41,209 bases of DNA from positions 1 through 41,209 of the forward strand of contig JAFQXA010000019.1 in NCBI GenBank assembly GCA_017407205.1, written 5' to 3'. A model generated the notes under the pieces. That model was not told where the DNA came from, searched no databases, and saw nothing but the letters and a program-made list of their open reading frames with translations. This stretch comes from Clostridia bacterium (GTDB lineage Bacteria > Bacillota > Clostridia > Christensenellales > CAG-138). Each line of letters starts with the position of its first letter. Positions within the stretch are counted from its first letter, which is position 1. Position numbers and translations under genes: made by a program. Of this stretch, positions 7,068 through 16,800 are shown piece after piece.

Positions 7068-8489
7068 GTGAAGCTATTCACCAAAATATTCTTGTGCACC
7101 GTTACGGTTGTTACAGTAGCCTTATCGGTAATGGGATATATTGTTATTTCGGACAGCTTCGACAATGCTGTTAACCGCGAGACGGAAAGAGGACTTGAAG
7201 AATATCAGCTCCTCAAATTTCTTTTGCGTACAGGCATGCTTTCATACAGCGAAAATCATAATCTTAACGATGAAACGATTACGGAAATTGCAATACAGAC
7301 GGCGCAGACGGCACCTGTGGGAAATCAGGTAGCACTGCTTGATGACGAAGGAAACAGCATTTATTCTACATTTCCTGCAAACTATGACTTTTCATCCGTA
7401 AACGCAGTAAAAGAAAATGCACTTATGCATACTATTGAGAAAAGAAACGGTGCATATTATCTTGTTGCCGTCGGCAAGGTATCACAAAGCGGACAAACAG
7501 TAAGCCTTTTAACCGCACGAAACATAACCGACATAATACACGAGCGTGAAAAAATGGAAAGGCAGTTCATAACAACCTTTCTTATAGTGCTTTGTGCAGC
7601 GGTCGTATTGATGCTTGTTCTGTCTCTGGTACTGTCGTACCCGATAAAAAAGCTTACTCAAAGCGTAAGAAGATTTGCACGCGGAAATTACAGCGAGCGT
7701 GCCGATATACATACTGATGATGAAACGGGCGAGCTTGCAAAGAACTTCAACAGCATGGCGCTTGTAATACAGAATACGATCTCGGAACTTGAACTGAATG
7801 CACAGCAAAAGGAGGATTTTGTATCGAATTTTGCCCATGAGCTTAAAACGCCGCTTACTTCGGTAATAGGTTATGCCGATATGATATATCAAAAAGAAAA
7901 CTTGCCTCGAAGCGAGGTAAAGAAAGCGGCAGGGTACATAATGGACGAGGGTATGCGACTTGAAGCACTCTCATTAAAGCTCATGGAGCTTATAGTTTTG
8001 AATAAGACGGACTTTACCTTCTTGAAAATGCGTGCAGACGAGGTGCTCGCGGATATTGCTCAGGGCTTAAAGCCCGTTATGGACAAAAAGCAGATAAATT
8101 TTGAATACAAAGCTGATAAGGCGTGGATTTCGATTGAATTTGACCTTTTCAAAACGCTTTTATTGAATCTTGCGGACAATGCTTCAAAGGCAGACAGCAA
8201 GAATATTCTGATCTCGGGCGTTTTTGAGAATAATACATACAAAATAAGTGTGATTGATGACGGTTGCGGAATAGAGGCGGACAAGCTTTCACGCATAACG
8301 GAAGCATTTTATATGGTAGACAAATCCCGTTCACGCTCACAACACGGTGCAGGCTTGGGGCTTGCCATAGCATCACGCATAGCTTCGCTTCACAATACGG
8401 AATTGCACTATGAAAGCACAGTCGGCGAGGGAACGACGGCGAGCATCACTTTAGAGGCGGAAGCGGAGCATGAGGGAGAGGACGAATAA
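7068..8489 (+). CDS. Membrane sensor histidine kinase (HAMP, HisKA, HATPase)
   Basis: 473 residues starting at GTG 7068, with GGAGG at 7057-7061 inside the end of the regulator gene. Membrane segments lie near 7-29 and 167-189, enclosing an extracytoplasmic sensor of about 135 residues without a recognisable fold. Then come HAMP (about 190-240), the phosphoacceptor helix NFAHELKTPLTS with His257, and an ATPase domain with N box LLNLADNASKAD, G1 DDGCGIEADKL and G2 GAGLGLAIAS. All kinase motifs are intact. Signal unknown. It is co-translated with the regulator (one-base gap) and with the accessory gene at 8491. Confidence 0.95.
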   Translation: MKLFTKIFLCTVTVVTVALSVMGYIVISDSFDNAVNRETERGLEEYQLLKFLLRTGMLSYSENHNLNDETITEIAIQTAQTAPVGNQVALLDDEGNSIYSTFPANYDFSSVNAVKENALMHTIEKRNGAYYLVAVGKVSQSGQTVSLLTARNITDIIHEREKMERQFITTFLIVLCAAVVLMLVLSLVLSYPIKKLTQSVRRFARGNYSERADIHTDDETGELAKNFNSMALVIQNTISELELNAQQKEDFVSNFAHELKTPLTSVIGYADMIYQKENLPRSEVKKAAGYIMDEGMRLEALSLKLMELIVLNKTDFTFLKMRADEVLADIAQGLKPVMDKKQINFEYKADKAWISIEFDLFKTLLLNLADNASKADSKNILISGVFENNTYKISVIDDGCGIEADKLSRITEAFYMVDKSRSRSQHGAGLGLAIASRIASLHNTELHYESTVGEGTTASITLEAEAEHEGEDE

Positions 8490-8490
8490 A

Positions 8491-9282
8491 ATGAAGAGCG
8501 TGTTTAAAAATATTATCGGATATGTGCTTGTTGCCGTGATGATAACGGCAGGCATTATGATTCCGCTTTTGTTGTTTGAAAAGCAGGAAAAGGATATGCT
8601 TGAAAAAACAAACTTCTACGTATATGAGCCTCAAAACAGCGAAAAGGATTCTCAAAGTGTCACAACCGTACCGCAATACCTTGATTATGTTGAAATGCTT
8701 GCTGTCGAGGGAGCAGGTATACCTGAAATAAAAGAGCCTCAAGCGTATGAAATAAGCTTGGAGCAGGCGGTAATAAGGGCAAGACAGGAAATCCAGAAGC
8801 TTATTGATATGAAGGTTATACCCGAGAGTGTCGCCATACAGGGCAGTTCGCTTGTTGATATGCGTTACGAGTGTTTTGAAGGCATTGGTTATCAAAAAGA
8901 AAGCATGAGACACGGCTTTTGGCACATCGGTTTTTCAAAAAATGACGGCAGATCGATAAATGTTGTAATGGACGCAGAAAGCGGAATTATAATAAACTTA
9001 CAGCTTGATATTGATTCCAATTTTGACCTTGCGACATGTGCCGAAAAATATATTGAGTACTTGGGTTTAACCGACAAAGCCTTAAAACCTTTCGGTGAAA
9101 AGTGGGATTTTGTAACCTGCGTTTTTGAGAATGATTATATGACGCTTGCTGTATATACAGAACAGAGCATATATGCGGAGAAAAAAACTTTGAACATTAC
9201 GCTTGAAGTTACGGGCATAGGTACCGAACTTATCTTTACCAAGAACTACAGCGAAAAAGAAGCAACTTTAATAGTGCATTAA
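8491..9282 (+). CDS. Membrane-anchored accessory protein of the two-component operon, PepSY-like
   Basis: I place the start at ATG 8491, one base after the kinase stop, preceded by GGGAGAGG; an in-frame ATG at 8470 would overlap the kinase and lacks a site. The product (263 residues) has one N-terminal membrane segment (about 8-27) and an extracytoplasmic part. A stretch with INVVMDAESGIIINLQLDI resembles the beta strands of PepSY/YPEB domains, which often modulate envelope proteases or kinases. No catalytic motif is visible. Being the third gene of the operon, it may tune the kinase or the envelope response it controls, as YycH/YycI-type proteins do. Family assignment is tentative. Confidence 0.6.
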   Translation: MKSVFKNIIGYVLVAVMITAGIMIPLLLFEKQEKDMLEKTNFYVYEPQNSEKDSQSVTTVPQYLDYVEMLAVEGAGIPEIKEPQAYEISLEQAVIRARQEIQKLIDMKVIPESVAIQGSSLVDMRYECFEGIGYQKESMRHGFWHIGFSKNDGRSINVVMDAESGIIINLQLDIDSNFDLATCAEKYIEYLGLTDKALKPFGEKWDFVTCVFENDYMTLAVYTEQSIYAEKKTLNITLEVTGIGTELIFTKNYSEKEATLIVH

Positions 9283-9321
9283 AATGACTTTTAAAGTACA
9301 GTAAGAAAACAGAATTGCGAC

Positions 9322-9351
9322 AACTCCTTGCTATAATTTAAGCAAGGAGTT
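9322..9351 (+). promoter_or_regulatory. Perfect inverted repeat spanning a TATAAT box and the vanY-like ribosome site
   Basis: AACTCCTTGC (9322-9331) and GCAAGGAGTT (9342-9351) form a perfect 10-bp dyad. The loop starts with TATAAT (9332-9337). The right arm contains the AAGGAG ribosome site (9344-9349) for ATG 9358. As RNA the hairpin would hide the ribosome site; as DNA it could be an operator. No proper -35 is visible for the TATAAT. Confidence 0.6.
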
Positions 9352-9357
9352 GGTTTT

Positions 9358-10173
9358 ATGGAAGACAGGAGAAAAAGAAACAGAATAATAAGGCAAAGAA
9401 TAGCCATTTTGGGCTTCACAACAGGAGCTTTGAGCACTCTTGTTATTGTGCTTTTATTTGTTGGCATATCAAAGCTTTTTGCACAAGCAGGCATCGAGTC
9501 AGGCACAAACGCAAATGATGCATACAGTACAAGCGGTGCTCTTTTGACGCCCGAACCGATAAAACCGAGTGAATATCCGAAAGCGGAGGGGCTTTTGCGT
9601 CTTGTAAACTGGGACAATCCGACGGACGGAACACGGCCTCCCAATCTCGTTTTGGCAAAAGCGGTACTTGGTGATGAAATAGTATTGCAGAACAACGAAA
9701 CAAGCATAGACTATGAAGCAGGCGTTGCATTAAGCCGAATGTGCAGGGCAGCAGTAGCGGACGGAATACAAAAATACGTGCTTACAAGCGGATATCGCTC
9801 CGTGGACTACCAGAAAACGCTTTGGGAAAACCGCTTAGCACAGGACCCTGATTACGGAAAAGACCCGTTCACCTCACCTGTGAAAGTCATGCCCGGCAAT
9901 ATGAGCGAACACGCAACAGGGCTTGCGGTTGACATATTAAACATGGAACACAAGAATGCAAATGATGAATACGGCGAAAGCATGGCAGGCTTATGGCTTG
10001 CACACAATGCACATAAATACGGATTTATATTAAGATACCCCAAAGACAAGCAGCATATCACGGGTGTGATATATGAGCCGTGGCACTTTCGGTATGTCGG
10101 AGAAGAAGCGGCAGAAGAAATTTACAGCAAGGGAATATGCCTTGAAGAATACTTGGGAAAGGAAAGAAAATGA
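9358..10173 (+). CDS. VanY-family D-alanyl-D-alanine carboxypeptidase, membrane-anchored
   Basis: 271 residues with an N-terminal basic stretch and a single membrane anchor (about 19-40), placing the domain outside the cell. The zinc peptidase motifs are intact: SGYRSVDYQ, SEHATGLAVD (His185 and Asp192) and EPWHFRYVG (Glu240 and His243). The family trims the terminal D-Ala from peptidoglycan stem peptides, affecting cross-linking and glycopeptide sensitivity. No vanHAX genes are nearby, so a role in wall maturation is more likely than resistance. It lies just behind the two-component operon and may belong to its regulon. The stop codon lies inside the terminator stem. Confidence 0.93.
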   Translation: MEDRRKRNRIIRQRIAILGFTTGALSTLVIVLLFVGISKLFAQAGIESGTNANDAYSTSGALLTPEPIKPSEYPKAEGLLRLVNWDNPTDGTRPPNLVLAKAVLGDEIVLQNNETSIDYEAGVALSRMCRAAVADGIQKYVLTSGYRSVDYQKTLWENRLAQDPDYGKDPFTSPVKVMPGNMSEHATGLAVDILNMEHKNANDEYGESMAGLWLAHNAHKYGFILRYPKDKQHITGVIYEPWHFRYVGEEAAEEIYSKGICLEEYLGKERK

Positions 10174-10208
10174 AAAAAGAACCTGAAAATCAGGTTCTTT
10201 TTTCATTT
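10168..10208 (+). terminator. Terminator of the carboxypeptidase gene
   Basis: An 18-bp perfect stem (10168-10185 with 10191-10208) around AAAAT. The CDS stop at 10171-10173 lies inside the left arm. Confidence 0.9.
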
Positions 10209-10358
10209 GCGGTTTACATATAACATTGACATTTTACATCAGCAACAGTACAGGGCAAAATTAGACATTTTACGAAAAAAGTTGACTTTTCTCATTCCTT
10301 GAAAAGAATATTTTGATGATATATATTCCAAATATACAAATGAAAAGGAGGAGTAATT
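10209..10358 (+). promoter_or_regulatory. Upstream region of the YD-repeat toxin gene with direct repeats
   Basis: GACATTTTAC occurs twice in direct orientation (10228-10237 and 10264-10273, 36 bp apart), a possible activator or repressor site. TTGACT (10282-10287) and a TATATA box (10320-10325) are candidate promoter parts but do not form a convincing pair. AAGGAGG precedes ATG 10359. Confidence 0.4.
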
Positions 10359-13300
10359 ATGAAAAAAACTTTAAGAGGAATCATAGCGGTTGTTTTATGC
10401 ATGATGATGTTGTATACCGCTGCGTTTCACAATGTAGCTTTTGCATTGGATCTGTCTTCGGGTGAAATGAGGGAAGTATATCCTGAGAATGAGCCTGTAC
10501 AGATAGAATTTCCGGACAGAGAATTAACATTCGAGACCGATAGCAATGCAAAAAAAGAGGAAGCAGATATTCTGTATGAGGATGTAGCAAAACGCGATGA
10601 AAGAGTAAAAGAATTTGTTATGTCGGATAAAACGCGTATGCTTGTATTGTATCCTGAAAAGGTGCACTATTCAAAGAATGGAAACTGGGCAGATATAGAT
10701 AATACCCTTGTTCAGGATACAACTGCAAAAAGCGGCGGATATAAAAACAAAGCAGGAAGTTGGGAAGTAAAATTTCCTGCCATGTTTACTGCAGGCGACA
10801 GCGAAATAAGCGTCAAAAAAGGGGACAAAGTGATTAAGTTCAGTGCAAAGGTAAGCATTGAACAGAAAGGTAATTTGGCAGAAAAAGAAGTATTGACAAC
10901 AAGCGAACCGCTGCTTGAGAAGGCAACGGGAAATAATGCCGTAACATCTCAAATTGCTGATATGGAATCAAAAACAGTATCAGCTGTAAAGATGACAAGC
11001 GATGAATTTGTAAAAGAGGTAGATGCTTCGGCTAAAGTCATGATGCCCGAGGAAATAAATTCAGGACTCAGATATAAGGGCGCATACTCCGATGTAGACA
11101 TAGAATATAGGCTTGTCGGCGAAACACTCAAAGAAAATATAATCTTTAATAAAAAACCTACAAAAGGAACAATAATAAGGTTCCCTGTTTCTGTTGAAAA
11201 TTTGAGCCTTGTATTGAATGAGGATAAAACCATATGGGCAGTAAGTAAAGAAAGCAATAGCCCTGAGTTTGTTATGCCGGCACCTTACATGATAGATGCA
11301 AATGGCGAAATATGCCAGGATATAGAGGTTTCGCTGGAAATCAAAAAAGATGGCTATGAAATTGTATACAGACCGAGTGAGGAGTGGCTCAATGACGCAA
11401 AAAGAGCATATCCCGTAACGGTTGACCCTGTTGTAACTCCCGAAATATCATCATCGGCGATTGAGGACAATCAGGTATGCTCAGATCCTGAGCATGATAA
11501 CAAGTTATATACTTCAAGCACCAACCAGATAGGATATAGTACGTCAAGACAGGAATCAAGAGTATACTTGAAGTATTCACAATTGCCCGAAATTTTGGCG
11601 ACGGATGTTTTGGTGGATGCAAAGATTTATATGCATCTTCAAAGTACTAATACCACTGATCCTTTGCAGATAAATGTTCATAAGGTAAATGCCGAATGGT
11701 ACAGCGAGGACAGCGAGGACAGCGAGGACACCGAGGACAGAAAGGGCTTGACTTGGGGCACTCAGCCTGCCTGGAACGCAACAGTTGAAGACTATGCATT
11801 AGTAACAACTGATACTACGTACGATGGAGAAAACTACTATTTCTGGGACGTTACCGAAATAGTACGAGGTTGGTACGAAACCGGAATAAATACGGGAATG
11901 ATGTTTAAATGCACGGACGAAATAGTACAATCACAGACTGTAAACTATAAAATCTTTGAGTCGTCAGACAGTGCAGGCGGATTCAAGCCGCTTCTCACAA
12001 TAACATACTTAAGCGGAAGCGGACTTGAAAGCTATTGGGATTATCATACATATGACTGCGGAAGAGCAGGAACTGCATATGTAAATGACTATACGGGAAA
12101 TCTTGTTTTAGTCAATAATGCAATATCAACAAGCGGAACACGAACAGCATTGAATGTCAATACTGTTTACAACGGCAACACAAGCAACAGCAACAAGTTT
12201 TCAATTGCATACGGATGGAGAACAAATTATAACCAGTTAGTTTACCAGATGCCCGATAACTCGCAGTACTATATTTGGGAAGACGAGGACGGAACTCTCC
12301 ACTATTTTTATTATGCTTCAAGCGGAACATATAAGGACGAAAGCGGACTTGAATTAACGCTTACAACAACCGGCAGCGGAGATAAAAAATATTGCATAAG
12401 CGATAAAAACGGTAATTGCAGCTATTTTGACACAAGCGGAAGACTCAAAAGCATAGAGAATAACCAATTAACAAAAAGCACAATAACCGTAACATACGCA
12501 GATGGCAACAGAATACAGAGCATTAAAGATGCAGTAAACCGCACCTGTACTTTCTCATACAGTTCAGTACAAACGGACGGTGTAACAGAGTATTTCCTGT
12601 CAGAAATAAAGCTTACATCCGCCAATAATGTTGAGGTTTACAAATTAAGATATGAAATCAATTTGGGCAATATAGACCGTATAACTTATCCCGACGATAA
12701 ATATGCAAGATACTCATATGCAGGAACAACGCATTTGTTAATGCGCACAAGGGATGTAGGCACATATGGATTGTATTTTATTTATACAACATTGGCAGAC
12801 GAAGTACAAAACAAAGTAAAACGAGTTGCACGTTATAACGGAAACAGTGCTTGCGGTACCGTAAATATGACTTATGAGAAGAACAGAACTATATTTGTCG
12901 ATTCGCAGTCAAATAAAGAAATAAAGTTCTTTAACAAGTATGGAAATACGGTTACTGTTCAAGATGATGAAGGACGCGCTCAATATTCCATATATGCAAC
13001 CGAAAGCGGTGATGCAACCCCCAAAAACAATCAGTTGGTCGCTGCATCAAAGCTGCAGAACACGGTAAAAAATTATATAAAGAATTCAAGCTTCGAAGAA
13101 AGCGGAAACTGGAGATTTTTTATTACAGGAACAGGAAACTACACCTTTGGATATTCTTCTGATGAAAAGTATTTGGGGCTGAATTCCTTAAAACTTGGCA
13201 GAACCGATAATAACGGTACAATACTTGCACAGGCTCCCGAAGAATGTTTCATTGATGTAGAAGCAGGCAAAACATATACATTGTCAGCCTATGTAAAAAC

Positions 13301-16300
13301 AACGGGAATGTCGGGCAGCGGAAACGGTGCGCGGATGCAGCTTGAGATAGATGGCGGAAACGTTGTAGCAGTAAGCAAAGTGATAAATACCAATCAGGAT
13401 TGGCAGAGAATAGAAATAAGCTATACCCATCCCATGGGCGGTGGTGCAGCTTCTCTCAAGTGGCAGGTTCAGAATTCATCTTCAGGCAATGCATACTTTG
13501 ATTGCGTGCAGATAGAACAAATGCCCACAGCAAGCCGATATAATCTTATAGAAAACGGTGATTTCAGTTACTTAACAAATCAAATGCCATATCATTGGAC
13601 AAAGGACGCAACAGGCGGTACAGCAGGTGGCAGAATCACCATTACCGGCGGAAAAGCAGCAGACCATCTTGATGCATTTGTTTACAGAATTACAGGCACA
13701 GCAACAAATATTAACCGCTGCTATCAGGATGTGCAGGTTTCAGGACAGGCAGGAGATGTATATACTCTTGCAGGTTGGGGAAAAGCACAAACCGTGCCCT
13801 TGACCATGAGCGAAAGACGTTTCGCGTTGATGGCTCTGATCAATAACACTGACGATACAACTACCGAATATATGGCATCTTTTGATCCTACTACGAGCAT
13901 AGATGACAATTGGAATTATGTGGCAAAGCGAATAGTAGCAGAGAAAGATTACGACAGCATCAGAGTATTCCTCGTTTTTGATAAGTGCCTGGATTATGCT
14001 TATTTTGACGGTATACAGCTTTTCAAGGAAGAATTCGGAAACAGCTATACATATGATGATGACGGCAATGTTACATCGGTAAGTGATTTGCGGTCACAGC
14101 AAACAGGATATTCATATTCAGATGACAACAACCTTATCAGTGCAGCATTGCCCGCAAATGCAAAATTCGAATATACATATGATGATTATCATAATGTGGA
14201 AACTGCAAAAAGCGGATATACCGAAGAGGGTACATCGGATTTTGTTACCTTAATAGACAGCGAAATGATATATGATAATGCTGATCCTGATAACTCTTAT
14301 GGCAACAACACATCGGTCGTACTCAAGGATACCGCACCCAATTCAAATTTGAAGATAAAAACAAGTGTGGAATATGATTCCACAAAAAATCATATCACTT
14401 CATCGACAGATGAATTGGGACGTGTCACAACATACACTATCGACGCGAATACAGGACTTTTGAAATACGTAAGATTGCCCGGTGAAACTTCCTCAAAGAG
14501 AACAGAGTATACGTATGACAATATGCAGCGTGTTACTCAGGTTATGAAAAGGACTTTAAGCTCCCTCGGTGGTCTCGACAGAGTAACCGTGAATTATACA
14601 TACAACGGTGACTTGCTTACAAAGCTTATACACAGCAATACAAGCGAAAAGAGCACACAGTATAACTTTACATACGGTGCACTTGACCTTATTTCAAAGA
14701 TATCGATAGGTACGGATGAAGACGCGACGAGGACACTTGTAACATACGACTATTATGATACACAAGACTCAAAATACTCGTATAACCTCAGATACCAAAA
14801 TTATGCCAACGGTAGTTACATATACTACACATATGACAAAAAGAACCGTTTAACAAGCACGGTAGACAGTGATTCGTTTGCGGTTGTACAATATTCATAC
14901 GACAATAACGGAAATCTCGGAGCAGTCAACGATGGCTTTACAGGGAGAAAAACCAAGTATTTGTATGACTTTGCCGACAGGCTCATGCGTACGGAGGAAG
15001 AAGGACAGGATTATTACCGCGTTTTCGATTGGGAATATGATTTAAGCAATAATCTCAAAAAGACGACGGATAAGATTCAAAGAGAGGAAGAAACGCTCCA
15101 ATATGTAACCGAGTATGAATATGACAAGGCAAACCGCCCGACAAGCATAACAAGCGGAAATGTAAAGGCAAGCTATGTATATGACGGCTTGAACCGTGTT
15201 GAAAGATGGAGCTATTCAAAGAGCAATACAGAGCGCGTAGCATATGTTCCCACATATACGACATATACGGTAGATAATGAACAGTATACAAGCACACAAA
15301 TATCATCCCTTGCAATAACAAGCGGAAGTGCGTATAATAAAAATATATCCTATGTGTACGATACAGGCGGTAACATAAGCTCTGTCGGCTTTGACGACAA
15401 TGAAACAACATATGTATATGATGACCTTTCACAGCTTGTCCGTGAAAACAATGAGGCAGCAGGAAAAACATGGGTATATACATATGATGCCGGCGGAAAT
15501 ATAACACAAAAAGCTGAGTATGCCTACACTACGGGAACGCTCGGAACAGCTTTGGATGTTATAACATACGGATACGACGACTCCCAGTGGGGCGACCTGT
15601 TGACCTCGTATGACGGACTGGCAGTCACATCGGATGAAATAGGCAATACGCTGTCCGACGGTACATGGTCATATACATGGACCCGTGGCAGAATGCTCGC
15701 AAGTGCAACGAGCGGCAGCACAACTGTAAATTATACCTACAATGCAGACGGGCAGAGAACGTCAAAGACCGTAGGCAGCAAAACATGGCAGTATACATAC
15801 GACGGCACAAAGCTTGTTCATATGACGGACGGAGCAAACGAAGTCCACTTCAACTATGATGCAAGCGGCGTAATGGGCTATACATACAACGGCAGTGTAT
15901 ATTTCTACATAAAGAACGCTCAAGGTGATGTAATTGCCGTTGCAAACGCAAGCGGTGTAGTTCTTACCCAGTATACCTACGATGCATGGGGCAATACGCT
16001 CACGGTAACAGGCAACACAACCGTAGCAGGAATAAATCCGTTCCGCTACAGAAGCTATGTTTACGATGCCGAAACAGGGCTCTACTATCTCAACAGCAGA
16101 TATTACAGCCCCAAGCTGGGCAGGTTTATTAGTGCGGATAGTTTGATCAACCAAGGATCTATTCTTGGAAATAATATGTTTGCATATTGCGAGAATAATC
16201 CGGTAAACATGAGCGATGCTGATGGCAACTTGCCGAAGTGGATAACAGGTGCATTAAATGTCATAAGTGGTGCGGTACAAATGGCGGCAGGTGCTGCACT

Positions 16301-16781
16301 GGGTGCTTTTGCAGGCTGGACTGGCGTTGGTGCAGTGGCGGCTGGACTTTTGATGGTAAATGGTGCAGCAACAGCAGCAAAAGGCGTTAGTCAAATTGTT
16401 AATCATGTTGCAAAATCCAATGTCCTGCGTGAAGAGAATATGGCTCGCGTTGGTGTTCAGGAAGTTGGAAGAGCAATAGGTGGAGATACTGGTGCAAAAG
16501 TGGCCGGAGTAGTTTATGATGTAGCTACTACTGCTGCAGGCATATATGCTGGCAAGGTAGGGTTGGAACGATCTATGCCTAAAATAGTAGAATCAAAGGT
16601 TTTTTCTGCAAATAACGGCTATGGTCTTAAAATTGGTAAGAATATTGAAATGCTCTATCGCAATCCAAACGCTGCAGGTGGACCAGGAGGTACAATTTTT
16701 AGTTACAAAGGTCCATTAGGAAAATTTAGAATAGATTGGGATCCTGCGCATGGGTTCCATAGCCATCCGCCAGGACATTGA
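10359..16781 (+). CDS. Secreted WapA/Rhs-type YD-repeat polymorphic toxin
   Basis: 2140 residues. A signal peptide (1-30) is followed by a long N-terminal region, then a DNRLRE-type domain (about 365-560, WDVTEIVRGWYETG). Next are Rhs-type beta strands, two tandem carbohydrate-binding-like beta-sandwich domains (about 897-1057 and 1062-1227, NSSFEESGNW and ENGDFSYLTNQMPYHW), about 670 residues of YD repeats, and the core closure YDAETGLYYLNSRYYSPKLG near 1900. After NNPVNMSDADG comes a Gly/Ala-rich segment, then a tip (about 2085-2140) with LYRNPNAAGG, FRIDWDPAHG and HSHPPGH. Known WapA/Rhs proteins cage a C-terminal toxin inside the YD shell for contact-dependent killing. The tip is the presumed toxin; its activity is unknown to me. 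A candidate immunity gene follows within 20 bases. Confidence 0.88.
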   Translation: MKKTLRGIIAVVLCMMMLYTAAFHNVAFALDLSSGEMREVYPENEPVQIEFPDRELTFETDSNAKKEEADILYEDVAKRDERVKEFVMSDKTRMLVLYPEKVHYSKNGNWADIDNTLVQDTTAKSGGYKNKAGSWEVKFPAMFTAGDSEISVKKGDKVIKFSAKVSIEQKGNLAEKEVLTTSEPLLEKATGNNAVTSQIADMESKTVSAVKMTSDEFVKEVDASAKVMMPEEINSGLRYKGAYSDVDIEYRLVGETLKENIIFNKKPTKGTIIRFPVSVENLSLVLNEDKTIWAVSKESNSPEFVMPAPYMIDANGEICQDIEVSLEIKKDGYEIVYRPSEEWLNDAKRAYPVTVDPVVTPEISSSAIEDNQVCSDPEHDNKLYTSSTNQIGYSTSRQESRVYLKYSQLPEILATDVLVDAKIYMHLQSTNTTDPLQINVHKVNAEWYSEDSEDSEDTEDRKGLTWGTQPAWNATVEDYALVTTDTTYDGENYYFWDVTEIVRGWYETGINTGMMFKCTDEIVQSQTVNYKIFESSDSAGGFKPLLTITYLSGSGLESYWDYHTYDCGRAGTAYVNDYTGNLVLVNNAISTSGTRTALNVNTVYNGNTSNSNKFSIAYGWRTNYNQLVYQMPDNSQYYIWEDEDGTLHYFYYASSGTYKDESGLELTLTTTGSGDKKYCISDKNGNCSYFDTSGRLKSIENNQLTKSTITVTYADGNRIQSIKDAVNRTCTFSYSSVQTDGVTEYFLSEIKLTSANNVEVYKLRYEINLGNIDRITYPDDKYARYSYAGTTHLLMRTRDVGTYGLYFIYTTLADEVQNKVKRVARYNGNSACGTVNMTYEKNRTIFVDSQSNKEIKFFNKYGNTVTVQDDEGRAQYSIYATESGDATPKNNQLVAASKLQNTVKNYIKNSSFEESGNWRFFITGTGNYTFGYSSDEKYLGLNSLKLGRTDNNGTILAQAPEECFIDVEAGKTYTLSAYVKTTGMSGSGNGARMQLEIDGGNVVAVSKVINTNQDWQRIEISYTHPMGGGAASLKWQVQNSSSGNAYFDCVQIEQMPTASRYNLIENGDFSYLTNQMPYHWTKDATGGTAGGRITITGGKAADHLDAFVYRITGTATNINRCYQDVQVSGQAGDVYTLAGWGKAQTVPLTMSERRFALMALINNTDDTTTEYMASFDPTTSIDDNWNYVAKRIVAEKDYDSIRVFLVFDKCLDYAYFDGIQLFKEEFGNSYTYDDDGNVTSVSDLRSQQTGYSYSDDNNLISAALPANAKFEYTYDDYHNVETAKSGYTEEGTSDFVTLIDSEMIYDNADPDNSYGNNTSVVLKDTAPNSNLKIKTSVEYDSTKNHITSSTDELGRVTTYTIDANTGLLKYVRLPGETSSKRTEYTYDNMQRVTQVMKRTLSSLGGLDRVTVNYTYNGDLLTKLIHSNTSEKSTQYNFTYGALDLISKISIGTDEDATRTLVTYDYYDTQDSKYSYNLRYQNYANGSYIYYTYDKKNRLTSTVDSDSFAVVQYSYDNNGNLGAVNDGFTGRKTKYLYDFADRLMRTEEEGQDYYRVFDWEYDLSNNLKKTTDKIQREEETLQYVTEYEYDKANRPTSITSGNVKASYVYDGLNRVERWSYSKSNTERVAYVPTYTTYTVDNEQYTSTQISSLAITSGSAYNKNISYVYDTGGNISSVGFDDNETTYVYDDLSQLVRENNEAAGKTWVYTYDAGGNITQKAEYAYTTGTLGTALDVITYGYDDSQWGDLLTSYDGLAVTSDEIGNTLSDGTWSYTWTRGRMLASATSGSTTVNYTYNADGQRTSKTVGSKTWQYTYDGTKLVHMTDGANEVHFNYDASGVMGYTYNGSVYFYIKNAQGDVIAVANASGVVLTQYTYDAWGNTLTVTGNTTVAGINPFRYRSYVYDAETGLYYLNSRYYSPKLGRFISADSLINQGSILGNNMFAYCENNPVNMSDADGNLPKWITGALNVISGAVQMAAGAALGAFAGWTGVGAVAAGLLMVNGAATAAKGVSQIVNHVAKSNVLREENMARVGVQEVGRAIGGDTGAKVAGVVYDVATTAAGIYAGKVGLERSMPKIVESKVFSANNGYGLKIGKNIEMLYRNPNAAGGPGGTIFSYKGPLGKFRIDWDPAHGFHSHPPGH
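11702..11741 (+). repeat. Acidic minisatellite in the toxin gene (SED units)
   Basis: Four 9-bp units close to GAGGACAGC encode SEDSEDSEDTED at about residues 449-460, inside the DNRLRE-type domain. It looks like a slippage-prone loop insertion. Confidence 0.8.
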
Positions 16782-16800
16782 ATATTGGAGAGTGTTTTGT

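Noticed and set aside
9358..10173. Vancomycin resistance cluster
   Set aside because: Only a VanY-type carboxypeptidase and a generic two-component pair are present; vanH, vanA-type ligase and vanX are missing.
15055..15507. 150-residue minus-strand ORF inside the toxin gene
   Set aside because: It is the shadow of repetitive YD-repeat coding sequence, rich in His, Tyr and Leu with no start signal.
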